Origin: an uncultured Prevotellaceae bacterium
GTDB lineage: Bacteria; Bacteroidota; Bacteroidia; Bacteroidales; Bacteroidaceae
Assembly (NCBI GenBank): GCA_946415705.1
Contig: CAMKTN010000024.1
Span: 1 to 35,881 of the forward strand
Length of the DNA stretch: 35,881 bases
Reading direction: 5' to 3'
Made by a program: the position numbers and the translations under genes. Shown in pieces: positions 27,968-35,845 of this stretch. Below the pieces are notes generated by a model. That model did not search any database, was not told the DNA's origin, and saw only the letters and a program-made list of their open reading frames with translations. The number at the start of each line of letters is the position of its first letter. Position 1 is the stretch's first letter.

Positions 27968-28822
27968 TTATTTTGATTTGTATTGTTTAATAGCTTGCTG
28001 TGTCTTCTGGTGGCCGATGGCGATCAGCTTCTCGGACTTGTCGTAGTCGAAAGTGCCGTAGCGGCTCATCTGTATGTCCACGAGGATGTCAGGGGGCACC
28101 AGTTGGGTCATGAGGATGGAGTTCTGGCGGATCATCAATGAACTGACGCGCGAGAGCACCGTGTAGTGGTTGAAGTCGAGGTTGTCGGGAATCAGCCGGT
28201 TGAGGATCTTCTGGGACAGCGAGGTGCTGTGCTTGCGCTTTTCGGTCAGCTGGTGCTGCATCTCCCATTGGGTTTCGTAGTCGTGACCGCTCACGTCCAC
28301 GCCGACAAGGATGTCGCCCTCATGACGCTTCACGCGATTGAGGGGCAGGGGATTCGTCACGCCGCCATCGATGAGGATCATGCCATCACGTTGCACGGGC
28401 TCGTAGAACGCCGGCAGCGAGATGGAGGCGCGGATGGCCTCGAACAGGCTGCCCTTGCGGAACACCACCTCGCGGCCCGACTTCCAGTCGGTGGCGATGG
28501 CGCAATAGGGTAGGGGCAGGTCCTCGATGGCTATGTCGGGCACAAACTCCATGATGGCCTCGATGATGCGCGTGCCCTTGGCCACATGGTTTAGGCTGAA
28601 CGAGAAATCCGTCAGCTCCATCATCTTCTTCCGGTCGATGCTCTTCATCCATTCGCGGAACTCCGCGAGCTTTCCGGCTGCATAGACACCGCCGATGAGT
28701 GAGCCCATCGAGCAGCCTGCAATAGAGGTGATCCGGAAGCCTTGTGCCTCCAGTTCCTCGATGGCCCCGATATGGGCAAGGCCCCTGGCACCACCGCTCG
28801 ACAATACTAATGCCACGTCCAT
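27968..28822 (-). CDS. Patatin-like phospholipase
   Basis: 284 residues from ATG 28822 (MDVALVLSSGGARG). Oxyanion loop SSGGARG (8-14), nucleophile Ser38 in GCSMG, and the catalytic Asp152 in DGGVTNP: the Ser-Asp dyad of the RssA/NTE-type patatins. No signal peptide, so cytosolic or membrane-peripheral. It has a rare clear Shine-Dalgarno (GGAG, 6 nt before the ATG), formed within a 10-bp repeat array; an earlier in-frame ATG at 28843 lies inside the array. It is placed between the pectate lyase and GH43-SGNH genes. Its link to pectin breakdown is unexplained; lipid turnover is the family expectation. Confidence 0.9.
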   Translation of the reverse strand: MDVALVLSSGGARGLAHIGAIEELEAQGFRITSIAGCSMGSLIGGVYAAGKLAEFREWMKSIDRKKMMELTDFSFSLNHVAKGTRIIEAIMEFVPDIAIEDLPLPYCAIATDWKSGREVVFRKGSLFEAIRASISLPAFYEPVQRDGMILIDGGVTNPLPLNRVKRHEGDILVGVDVSGHDYETQWEMQHQLTEKRKHSTSLSQKILNRLIPDNLDFNHYTVLSRVSSLMIRQNSILMTQLVPPDILVDIQMSRYGTFDYDKSEKLIAIGHQKTQQAIKQYKSK

Positions 28823-28874
28823 TTTATCTCCTTCTATCTTCATTTATCTTCATTTATCTTCTTTTATCTTCATC
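28821..28874 (-). repeat. 10-bp tandem array (C[A/T]TTTATCTT) at the PL10/patatin boundary
   Basis: Five and a half 10-bp units. On the minus strand the array encodes the C-terminus of PL10 (MKIKEDK), its TGA stop, an alternative ATG and the Shine-Dalgarno of the patatin gene. Confidence 0.88.
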
Positions 28875-29860
28875 TCTTTCCACTTCTCATACTGCTCGAA
28901 CAGCGCAGCGGGGCTTTTGCTGTACCAGCTGTAGCCGTTGCGACGCTCTTCGCTGATGTCCTCCAGGCGACGCTTGGGCTGCCCGTCGCGGTCGCAGAAG
29001 AACGGAAGGCCCTCCTGCAGGTCATAGAAGCGCGCCCACAGCGGCGAGTCGCCCTCCAGCTGGTGGGCTGCGAACCATTTCATGGCGCCGTTGACGGCAT
29101 GGACGATACGCTTGTCGGGGGCAGGAAGCTGCATCAGGAAGCCGACGATGGTGGCACTCTCGTGGGAGACGAACGACGGCAACTCGTAGGAGCGTGCCTT
29201 CGCGGGTTGCAGCGTCTCGTGGTCGTGTTGCTGACACCAGACGGTGGGCTCGCCATCCACTACAATCTGCGTGCGCAGGATGCAATCGATGCCCTTGTTG
29301 AAGGCTTGCTCGCAGCGCTGCCGCAGAGGCTCATCTACTAATGCCGTATCGTAAGGGACCACGTGTTGCACCACATCCCGCAGGAGCCTCATCACGTTGA
29401 TCATCGCATCGTCGTTGTAGGTGATATGCACCTGATAACCCCTGTTCTCAGGCCAGAACTGCGGCCAGCCGCCATTCGCGTACTGCCCGCTGAGCAGGTA
29501 CTTCACGCCGTGGCAGAAAGCCGCCTTGTAGCGCTCGTCCCCCGTCTGCTGGAAGAGGCGGGCCAGGAATGCCATCTGCATGGTGGTCGCGTGGTTGTCG
29601 ATGGTCGAGTCGTCCTGGCGCGACTTGCTGGCCTGCACGGCCTCTGCCTCCTCGGCTGTCAGCGGCTTCGCCATATCGATGTTCTTCGGCCAGCCTCCCG
29701 TGACGCGTTGAAAGAGCAACAGCTGGTCACCTATCCGTCGTGCCTCGTCCGTCTTGAAGAAAACGCTGTCGCGCGTCCGCAGAATATCCTTCTGCGCCCT
29801 CCCCACCATCGGCCACGCAAGCAGGATGATCAGTAACCATGTGACAGCTTTCTTCATCAT
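28850..29860 (-). CDS. Secreted pectate lyase, family PL10
   Basis: 336 residues from ATG 29860 (MMKKAVTWLL). Signal peptide about 1-23 (LLIILLAWPMVGRAQ). PL10 blocks: LLLFQRVTGGWPKNIDM, STIDNHATTMQMAFLARLFQQTGDERYKAAF, GVKYLLSGQYANGGWPQFWPENRGY, HITYNDDAMINVM and RNGYSWYS at the end. It cleaves polygalacturonate by beta-elimination with calcium. The ATG overlaps the preA stop (ATGATGA), so translation is coupled to a cytosolic dehydrogenase, an odd pairing. A frame open further upstream within preA lacks any signal or family similarity and is not used. The last residues are repeat-encoded. Confidence 0.9.
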   Translation of the reverse strand: MMKKAVTWLLIILLAWPMVGRAQKDILRTRDSVFFKTDEARRIGDQLLLFQRVTGGWPKNIDMAKPLTAEEAEAVQASKSRQDDSTIDNHATTMQMAFLARLFQQTGDERYKAAFCHGVKYLLSGQYANGGWPQFWPENRGYQVHITYNDDAMINVMRLLRDVVQHVVPYDTALVDEPLRQRCEQAFNKGIDCILRTQIVVDGEPTVWCQQHDHETLQPAKARSYELPSFVSHESATIVGFLMQLPAPDKRIVHAVNGAMKWFAAHQLEGDSPLWARFYDLQEGLPFFCDRDGQPKRRLEDISEERRNGYSWYSKSPAALFEQYEKWKEMKIKEDK

Positions 29861-31359
29861 GAAACCTTCGCTTTCTTGGGAATGCGCTTGGTCAGGCCGA
29901 TGGCCCACGTGGGGCAGACGAGGCGGCAGAGGTGACAGCCTACACACTTGGTGCCAATGATGCGGGGCTGGCGCGTCGCCGTGTCGAAGGCGATGGCCTG
30001 ATGGCCGCCGTCCATGCAGGAGGTGTAGCAGCGTCCGCAGCCCATGCATTTCTCGCGGTCGATCTTCGGATAGACGATGGTCTCGCGGTCCAGGTCGCTA
30101 GGCCGCACGAAGTTGGGCAGCTGCTCGCCCACGAGCTCCTCGAGATGCTCGACGCCGCGCTCTGCCATATAATGCTGCAAGCCCAGCGTGAGGTCGTCAA
30201 TAATGCGGTAGCCGAACTGCATCACGGCCGTGCACACCTGCACATTGCGGCAGCCCAGCTGGATGAACTCCAGCGCGTCGTGCCACGTCTCGATACCGCC
30301 GATGCCGCTGAACTGCACGGCCCTGGCCACCTGCGCCATGGAGCCGTCAGCCTGATGCCCCATACCGCTGAGGATAGGGCTCTGTGCCATTTCAAGAATG
30401 AAACGCAGGGCGATGGGCTTCACGGCGCGACCGCTGTAGCCCGACATCGTCTGCTTGCCGCTGACCTCTGCCAGGGGCGACATGGTGACACTCTTGATGG
30501 TGTTGATAGCCGAGATGGCATCAGCACCGGCGAAGTAAGCGCCCGCGGCGGGGTGAGCCATCTGCGTGATGTTGGGCGTCATCTTCGGTATCACGGGAAT
30601 CGACACGTTGCGCTTCACATTCATTGTGTAGCAGGTCACCAGCTCCGTGTCCTGACCCACATCGCTACCCATTCCGGCCAGACGCATCTGCGGGCACGAG
30701 AAGTTCAGCTCCACGGCATCGCAGCCAGCCTCCTCGGCGCGCTTGGCCAGCTCGATCCATTCCTCCTCAATCTTACCCATGATGGAGGCGATGACCACCT
30801 TCGACGGGTAGTTCTGCTTCAGGCGGCGCAGGATCTCGAAATCCTCCTCGTAGGGGTTCTCCGACAGCTGCTCCATATTGCGGAAACCGGAGAACGAGGC
30901 CTCTTCCTTCACCGCGTCGAAGCGTGGCGACACCTCGCGGATCTCCTGCTTGCAGATGGTCTTATAGACCACACCGCCCCAACCCATGTCGAAGGCGCGC
31001 GCCACCATCTCGTAGTTCGTGCACACCGCCGACGAGGCCAGGAAGAAAGGATTCTCGCACTTGATGCCGCAGAACTCTATCTCGAGGCTGGGCTTCGGGG
31101 CGCTCGTTGCTGGCTCGCACCCATCAACGGCGCAAAGCATCTCTCGGATTCGGATGGGCTTGTCGTAGTGGATGCACGCCTGCTCGGCAGCCTCCAGCTC
31201 CTCGTCCGTACACTCGGCGACCCACTGCTTGGCCAGCTTCGCATTGTCGAAGCGAATGGCACGGATAGCGCGAGCCGGGTCTCCGTTCTTACATACTTTA
31301 CTGCATGGCGCGTCTGCACATAACAGGCAGCGCAACGCCTCTTCGTGAATGTGTATCAT
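29857..31359 (-). CDS. preA: PreA-like dihydropyrimidine dehydrogenase subunit with N-terminal cysteine extension
   Basis: 500 residues. N-terminal segment (about 1-90) with C11, C14, C19 and C23, as in the iron-sulfur N-terminus of dihydropyrimidine dehydrogenases. FMN barrel about 92-400 of the class IA dihydroorotate dehydrogenase type: NPFFLASSAVCTNYEM, VVYKTICKQ, active-site Cys in ELNFSCPQM, INTIKSV, SGYSGRAVKP. A C-terminal 2x[4Fe-4S] ferredoxin domain has C438-C441-C444-C448 and C472-C475-C478-C482. In other bacteria PreA works with the NADH-oxidising subunit PreT; no preT is visible here. Reduction of uracil or thymine is the family role; the true substrate is uncertain. It is followed by overlapping PL10. 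The start abuts a heptad array. Confidence 0.88.
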   Translation of the reverse strand: MIHIHEEALRCLLCADAPCSKVCKNGDPARAIRAIRFDNAKLAKQWVAECTDEELEAAEQACIHYDKPIRIREMLCAVDGCEPATSAPKPSLEIEFCGIKCENPFFLASSAVCTNYEMVARAFDMGWGGVVYKTICKQEIREVSPRFDAVKEEASFSGFRNMEQLSENPYEEDFEILRRLKQNYPSKVVIASIMGKIEEEWIELAKRAEEAGCDAVELNFSCPQMRLAGMGSDVGQDTELVTCYTMNVKRNVSIPVIPKMTPNITQMAHPAAGAYFAGADAISAINTIKSVTMSPLAEVSGKQTMSGYSGRAVKPIALRFILEMAQSPILSGMGHQADGSMAQVARAVQFSGIGGIETWHDALEFIQLGCRNVQVCTAVMQFGYRIIDDLTLGLQHYMAERGVEHLEELVGEQLPNFVRPSDLDRETIVYPKIDREKCMGCGRCYTSCMDGGHQAIAFDTATRQPRIIGTKCVGCHLCRLVCPTWAIGLTKRIPKKAKVS

Positions 31360-31362
31360 GTC

Positions 31363-31418
31363 CTTAATCTTTAATCTCTAATCTTTAATCTCTAATCTTT
31401 AATCTCTAATCTTTAATC
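31363..31418 (-). repeat. TAATCTT/TAATCTC heptad array between esterase and preA
   Basis: Eight consecutive 7-bp units fill the whole intergenic gap, from the esterase stop codon to 4 nt before the preA ATG. Confidence 0.93.
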
Positions 31419-32352
31419 ATTTATACAGATCGGCGGTCTTGACGCGGCCGCGGGAGTTCCAGGTGGGCAGCGAGGGGTCGTCCACGAGGGCATCGGTGAT
31501 GCAGCGGGTGCCCTGCATGACATTCGTCTCCAGGAAGGCTTTCTCGACAGTCCACATTGCATCCATATAACCTGCCACCTCGTGGCCGCGCTCGTGGAAG
31601 CGCCAGATGCTGTAGTTCCGTTCTTGTTTCTTCAGCCGCGTGGCCAGGTAGCTGCTGCCCCAGATGCCGCGACGGGGAAGCCCGAAGTGCTCGTAGGCGA
31701 CAATCTTGTCGGCCGTGCCGTGGAAGAGGAGTAGGGGACAGGGAGCCTCACGGAACTTGGGGGCGCCCTTCTTGCTGATGATGGCTCCCGCAAAACTCAT
31801 CACGCCCTTGAAGGCGAATCCCTTGGGCAGGCCGTCGGTCTGTCCGCTCGCGATGGCATGGGCGCTGGCGAGGGCGATGATGGCCCCTGCCGAACTGCCG
31901 GATATGACGATATTGTTGGCCGGGACGTTCAGCTCAGGATGCTTCGCCAGGAATGCTACGGCCGCGAAGACATCTTCCACGCCCATCTGCTGCGACAGCA
32001 GGAAGCGGTCCAGCGCCTTCACGGCACCGCGTAGCCCGCGCCCCATCCGGTAGCCCTTCATTCCAAGGCGGTAGTCGATGGCCACGACGGTATATCCGTC
32101 CGCCGTCAACCGCCGGAACCAGCCGCGCACGGCCGGGTCGCTGCGTTGCCCCGAGCTGAAGCCGCCGCCGAAGACGAACATGATGGCTGGCTTCGCCACA
32201 CCCTTGAAGGTCGTCTGGGCTGATGAGTCTGGACGGAAGATGTCCAGATACAGCGCGCTCGTGTCCCTCTCGGCATAGCGATAGGTCTCCTGTGCCGACG
32301 CGCAAACGCACCCCCACAGCCCTACCAGCAAACCGAACAAAAGTTTTTTCAT
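31417..32352 (-). CDS. Secreted alpha/beta-hydrolase, probable carbohydrate esterase
   Basis: 311 residues from ATG 32352 (MKKLLFGLLVGLWGCVCASAQ), with a signal peptide of about 21. The alpha/beta-hydrolase fold has an oxyanion block FVFGGGFSSGQ, the nucleophile Ser in SGSSAGA, Asp in FHGTADKIV and His in ERGHEV. It resembles BD-FAE/acetyl-xylan-esterase-like enzymes. An ATG two codons earlier (32358) is possible; ATGs further upstream lie at or before the predicted transcription start. It heads a run of genes (preA, PL10, patatin, GH43-SGNH) with no gap larger than 57 bp, so it is probably the first gene of a pectin operon. Confidence 0.8.
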   Translation of the reverse strand: MKKLLFGLLVGLWGCVCASAQETYRYAERDTSALYLDIFRPDSSAQTTFKGVAKPAIMFVFGGGFSSGQRSDPAVRGWFRRLTADGYTVVAIDYRLGMKGYRMGRGLRGAVKALDRFLLSQQMGVEDVFAAVAFLAKHPELNVPANNIVISGSSAGAIIALASAHAIASGQTDGLPKGFAFKGVMSFAGAIISKKGAPKFREAPCPLLLFHGTADKIVAYEHFGLPRRGIWGSSYLATRLKKQERNYSIWRFHERGHEVAGYMDAMWTVEKAFLETNVMQGTRCITDALVDDPSLPTWNSRGRVKTADLYK

Positions 32353-32379
32353 ATCCATAATCCTATACCATTTTCGCAA

Positions 32380-32485
32380 CAAAGCTACACATTATTTCTA
32401 TACGCACGCAAAAAAAGCAGGCGAATCTCATCGCCTGCCCACAAATTAAATATTTCTTAACAAAAAATCATCGCACAGCGCACGG
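32380..32485 (-). promoter_or_regulatory. Conserved promoter module, copy B (esterase/pectin operon)
   Basis: Minus strand: CGCACAGCGCACG-type edge (about 32470-32483), TTAA-N7-TTAA dyad (32460-32446), perfect 8-bp stem GCAGGCGA/TCGCCTGC (32438-32417) followed by seven T, then GAAATAATGTG and -7 TAGCTTTG (32387-32380). Dyad to -7 distance is 58 nt. No minus-strand gene lies immediately upstream that the hairpin could terminate. Confidence 0.72.
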
Positions 32486-32550
32486 GAAGACAACGTCTTA
32501 CACCTTCCTTGACTGCTTTGTTGAAGAAAACGGACGATTCATTGATTAGA

Positions 32551-32582
32551 TTTTCTGGTATGGCAGGATTTGTCTATCTTCG
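32551..32582 (+). promoter_or_regulatory. Possible promoter of the second adhesin
   Basis: TTTTC (32551-32555), 19-nt gap, TATCTTCG (32575-32582): one mismatch in each element. The lipoprotein ATG is 33 nt downstream. Confidence 0.45.
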
Positions 32583-32614
32583 CGCCATCAATTCATCATC
32601 ACGCGAATAAGACA

Positions 32615-34381
32615 ATGAAAAAGGTCCTGTTTCTTTCAATGCTCGTAGGGGCAATCACAATCATCACCTGCTGTACGGCAGAAAGTCCGTACGATGATAT
32701 TTACGGTTGGGAAGGAGGCGAGAACGGCTACGGCATGGGTGGCGGCACCTCCACCACGACGGGCGAGCTGACCACCTTCGACATCGCCCTCGACAGGACA
32801 ACGGCAGAGCCTACGGCCGTGGCGGCGGAGTATTTCCCCGACGAGGAAGACATCCTGGAGAACAACACCTTCTCGATAGAGATCCCTATCGACCTGTCCA
32901 ACCCCGAGGCGAAGACGGTCAGCGGCGTGGAGGTGACCGTCAACGGCGGGCACGTCACCGCCAACCACGGTTCGGTGAAGAAAGTGTGCTACGTCTTGAG
33001 CGGCACCACCGCGAACGGCTCCTTCACCGTTGTGGGTGATAAGAAATATGCCGTCCGGCTCAACGGCGTCAGCATCACCAACCCCGACTCCGCAGCCCTC
33101 AACCTGCTGAGCAGCAAACGCGCCTTCATCATCCTGGCCGAGGGTACCACCAACACGCTGACCGACGGCACGGGTGGCAGCCACAAGGGCGCCCTCTACG
33201 GCAAGGGAAAGCTCTTCTTCAACGGCAGCGGCGCGCTCAGCGTTACGGGCAACACAAACAACGGCATACACTCGGCGGACTATATCATATTCCGCACAGG
33301 CAATAATATCTACGTGAAATCAACCGCCAACCACGGCATCAAGGCCAACGACGGCATCTACATCAACGGCGGTATCCTGAATGTCGAGGTGTCGGCAGCG
33401 GCAGCCAAGGGCATCAACTGCGAGAGCCATATCATCGTGAATGGCGGGCGCACCACCGTGCTGACCACTGGCGGCGGCACCTACGACAGCGACGACCAGG
33501 AGGCCAAGGGCGCGGCAGCCATCAAGGCCGACTCCACGCTGACCGTGAACGCCGGCGAGCTGCGGCTGAAGAGCACAGGTGCTGGCGGCAAGGGCATCAG
33601 CGTGGACACGGAAGCCCAGTTCAATGGCGGCAGTGTCTATGTGGTCACCACGGGCAGCCGCTACAGCAGCAACGGCGACACCGCGTCGCCCAAGGGCATC
33701 AAGGTCGATAGTGATATCGCCATCAGCGGCGGACGCCTTTGGGTACGCACCGGCGGCACCAACGGCGAAGGCATCGAGACAAAGAAAACGCTCACGATTA
33801 CGGGCGGCGAGGTGGCCAGCTATGCCTATGACGACGCCGTCAACTCTAAGAGCACCATGACCATCAGCGGCGGCTACATCTATGCCCACGGCCGCAACAA
33901 CGACGGCCTCGATGCCAACGGCAACTGCTACATCAAAGGCGGCACCGTCTATGCCATCTGCTCCGGGCAGCCCGAGGTCGCCATCGACGCCAACACCGAG
34001 GGCGGCTACAAGCTCTATGTCACCGGCGGCACCATCGTTGCCGTGGGCGGCCTCGAATCCGGCTCCAGCCTCACGCAGTCCTGCTATCAGGCCTCGTCGT
34101 GGTCTGCCAGCACGCTGTATGCGCTCACCGTAGGCTCCAGCACCCTCGTCTTCCAGACTCCGCTGAGCGGCGGTTCAGGGCTCGTTGTCTCCGGCAGCTC
34201 ACAGCCTACGCTTCAGTCCGCCGTCAGCATCACCGGCGGCACCACCTACTTCGGCGGCCTCGCCACCCTCGGCGCCTCCGTCAGCGGCGGCTCCACCGTC
34301 GCCCTCTCCTCCTATACAGGCAATTCCGGTGGCCCCGGTCAAGGTGGTCCCGGTCAAGGTGGCCCCGGCGCAAGATATTAA
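32615..34381 (+). CDS. Cthe_2159-like carbohydrate-binding lipoprotein
   Basis: 588 residues from ATG 32615 (MKKVLFLSMLVGAITIITCC): the lipoprotein signal ends at Cys19 or Cys20. An acidic/Gly linker (about 22-50) is followed by a beta-helix array closely like that at 17926-19818: NTLTDGTGG, NNGIHSADYI, NHGIKANDGIYINGG, AAAKGINCESHI, GGGTYDSDDQEAKG, DDAVNSKSTMTISGG, NDGLDANGNCYIKGG. The C-terminus has three GGPGQ repeats (34327-34371). Anchoring by lipid, not free secretion, separates it from its paralogue. A longer frame from a TTG at 32570 lies upstream of the likely transcription start. Convergent with the DUF389 gene, 10 bp apart and with no visible terminator. Confidence 0.85.
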   Translation: MKKVLFLSMLVGAITIITCCTAESPYDDIYGWEGGENGYGMGGGTSTTTGELTTFDIALDRTTAEPTAVAAEYFPDEEDILENNTFSIEIPIDLSNPEAKTVSGVEVTVNGGHVTANHGSVKKVCYVLSGTTANGSFTVVGDKKYAVRLNGVSITNPDSAALNLLSSKRAFIILAEGTTNTLTDGTGGSHKGALYGKGKLFFNGSGALSVTGNTNNGIHSADYIIFRTGNNIYVKSTANHGIKANDGIYINGGILNVEVSAAAAKGINCESHIIVNGGRTTVLTTGGGTYDSDDQEAKGAAAIKADSTLTVNAGELRLKSTGAGGKGISVDTEAQFNGGSVYVVTTGSRYSSNGDTASPKGIKVDSDIAISGGRLWVRTGGTNGEGIETKKTLTITGGEVASYAYDDAVNSKSTMTISGGYIYAHGRNNDGLDANGNCYIKGGTVYAICSGQPEVAIDANTEGGYKLYVTGGTIVAVGGLESGSSLTQSCYQASSWSASTLYALTVGSSTLVFQTPLSGGSGLVVSGSSQPTLQSAVSITGGTTYFGGLATLGASVSGGSTVALSSYTGNSGGPGQGGPGQGGPGARY

Positions 34382-34391
34382 ATATTTCTGC

Positions 34392-35717
34392 TTATTCTAC
34401 CACCACGCGTAGTGAATCGGCAACAGCGCGTGCTTTCAGCCATGCGGCCAGCTGGCGCACCTGCTCGTCCGACAACGTAGAACGGGGATGCGTCCTGACG
34501 ATAGCCACGACAACGGGCGTAGTGAGCGTCGTATCCGTGCGAACCTCCTGCGTACGTGCTAATGACAGGGACTGGATGTGGGGATAGAGTACCTGCAGCT
34601 CCGGGCGCAGCTGCTCAGAGAGCGAAGCAATGGATTCATAGCGGTTAAGCGCAACCTCCAACTCCCGTATGAGTTGGTTCTGCTGCAGGGCGGTTTCGGT
34701 GTAATCGGCTTTCGACAGCTGGAGCTGCCCCACGAGACGCATCAGGCTGTCAGGCTGCGACCCTTGAATCACCGAGAGGTGGTACTCGCCCAGATGATAG
34801 TCCGCCATCCTGCTCTCAGCCATCGCAATCTTCTCGGCTTCTACCGGGCGCCCGATGAGCGCCACGCGCAGTTGCTTATCCTTTGGTTGCACCTCTTGGG
34901 AGATGATCTTAGTGCCTTGCCACGCCAATTCCTTACCCACAAACCGCTCCACATTCTGGTCGAAGATGCTCTTGCGCACCAGGTTCAGCGTCAGGTATGC
35001 CGCAGGCACCATCGTCAACAGGATAATGCCCATGAGTATATTGCGCGTTCGCCGCTTGTGCTCGATAGTGCCCTCTTGCTTCTGCTCAAATCCCATAAGA
35101 CGCACGCCCAGATAGGTGGACAGCGAGATGAAGACGGTGTTGATGAAGAACAAATAGAAAGCCCCCAGGAAAAACAGCCACTGCCCCGTGGCGATGCCGT
35201 AGCCTGCGGTGCAGAGCGGGGGCATCAGCGCCGTGGCGATGGCCACGCCGGGAATGACATTACCCTTGCCGCCCGTAGCAATCGTCACGATGCCGGCAGC
35301 ACCGCCAAAGAAGGCGATCATCACATCATAGAGCGTCGGCGAGGTGCGTGCCAGAAGCTCCGACTGCACCTCCTTATACGGCGACAGCAGGAAGAAGATG
35401 GTGGCCGTGAGCACACTGGCGAGCGTCGCCACGGCATAATTCTTGGCCGACGACTTCAGCATCCCCAGATCGTTGATGCCAACAGCCAGCCCCATGCCTA
35501 CGATAGGCCCCATTAGCGGGGAAATCAACATCGCACCGATGATGACGGCCGTGCTGTTGACGTTCAGTCCCAGCGAGGCCACGAAGATGGCAAAGACCAG
35601 CACCCACAGCGTAGCACCTCGGAACGAGGCATCCGCTTTGATGTTCGCAATCGTCACCTCCTCCGGCACCTTATCAGCCCGAAGGTCAAAATATCGTTTC
35701 AATAGCTCTTTCATCAT
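34392..35717 (-). CDS. DUF389 (TIGR00341-type) membrane protein
   Basis: 441 residues from ATG 35717. The DUF389 core occupies about 30-245 with five or six membrane segments and the patterns STAVIIGAMLISPLMGPIVGMGLA, FFGGAAGIVTIATGGKGNVIPGVAIATALMPPLCTAGYGIA, and FFINTVFISL. A further membrane segment is at about 228-246, followed by a long soluble C-terminal part (about 250-440) predicted to be helical in the middle (ALQQNQLIRELEVALNRYE). Function unknown; inner membrane. The reading frame extends to a TTG at 35738, but that codon is within the -7 element. Promoter module C drives it. Confidence 0.88.
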   Translation of the reverse strand: MMKELLKRYFDLRADKVPEEVTIANIKADASFRGATLWVLVFAIFVASLGLNVNSTAVIIGAMLISPLMGPIVGMGLAVGINDLGMLKSSAKNYAVATLASVLTATIFFLLSPYKEVQSELLARTSPTLYDVMIAFFGGAAGIVTIATGGKGNVIPGVAIATALMPPLCTAGYGIATGQWLFFLGAFYLFFINTVFISLSTYLGVRLMGFEQKQEGTIEHKRRTRNILMGIILLTMVPAAYLTLNLVRKSIFDQNVERFVGKELAWQGTKIISQEVQPKDKQLRVALIGRPVEAEKIAMAESRMADYHLGEYHLSVIQGSQPDSLMRLVGQLQLSKADYTETALQQNQLIRELEVALNRYESIASLSEQLRPELQVLYPHIQSLSLARTQEVRTDTTLTTPVVVAIVRTHPRSTLSDEQVRQLAAWLKARAVADSLRVVVE

Positions 35718-35735
35718 TTCTTTCTTTTTCGCCTG

Positions 35736-35845
35736 CAAAGTTATACATTATTCCTTTACGCCCACGCGAAAATCCCTCGAAATCCCTCAATCCCCTCAAA
35801 TTAAATATTTCTTAACAAAAATAGTCCGCACAGCGCACCGTGGAT
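35736..35845 (-). promoter_or_regulatory. Conserved promoter module, copy C (DUF389)
   Basis: Minus strand: CGCACAGCGCACG-like edge (about 35828-35840), TTAA-N7-TTAA dyad (35815-35801), GGAATAATGTA and -7 TAACTTTG (35743-35736). Dyad to -7 distance is 57 nt. In place of the hairpin of copies A and B there is a GAGGGATTTC direct repeat. Confidence 0.7.

Noticed and set aside
29861..30049. N-terminal extension of the pectate lyase
   Set aside because: It lies within preA, is Arg/His/Pro-rich, and would hide the signal peptide that begins at the ATG at 29860.
29932..31323. Long open frame on the plus strand opposite preA
   Set aside because: Low-complexity, Leu/His/Arg-rich translation without motifs; the opposite strand encodes all PreA signatures.
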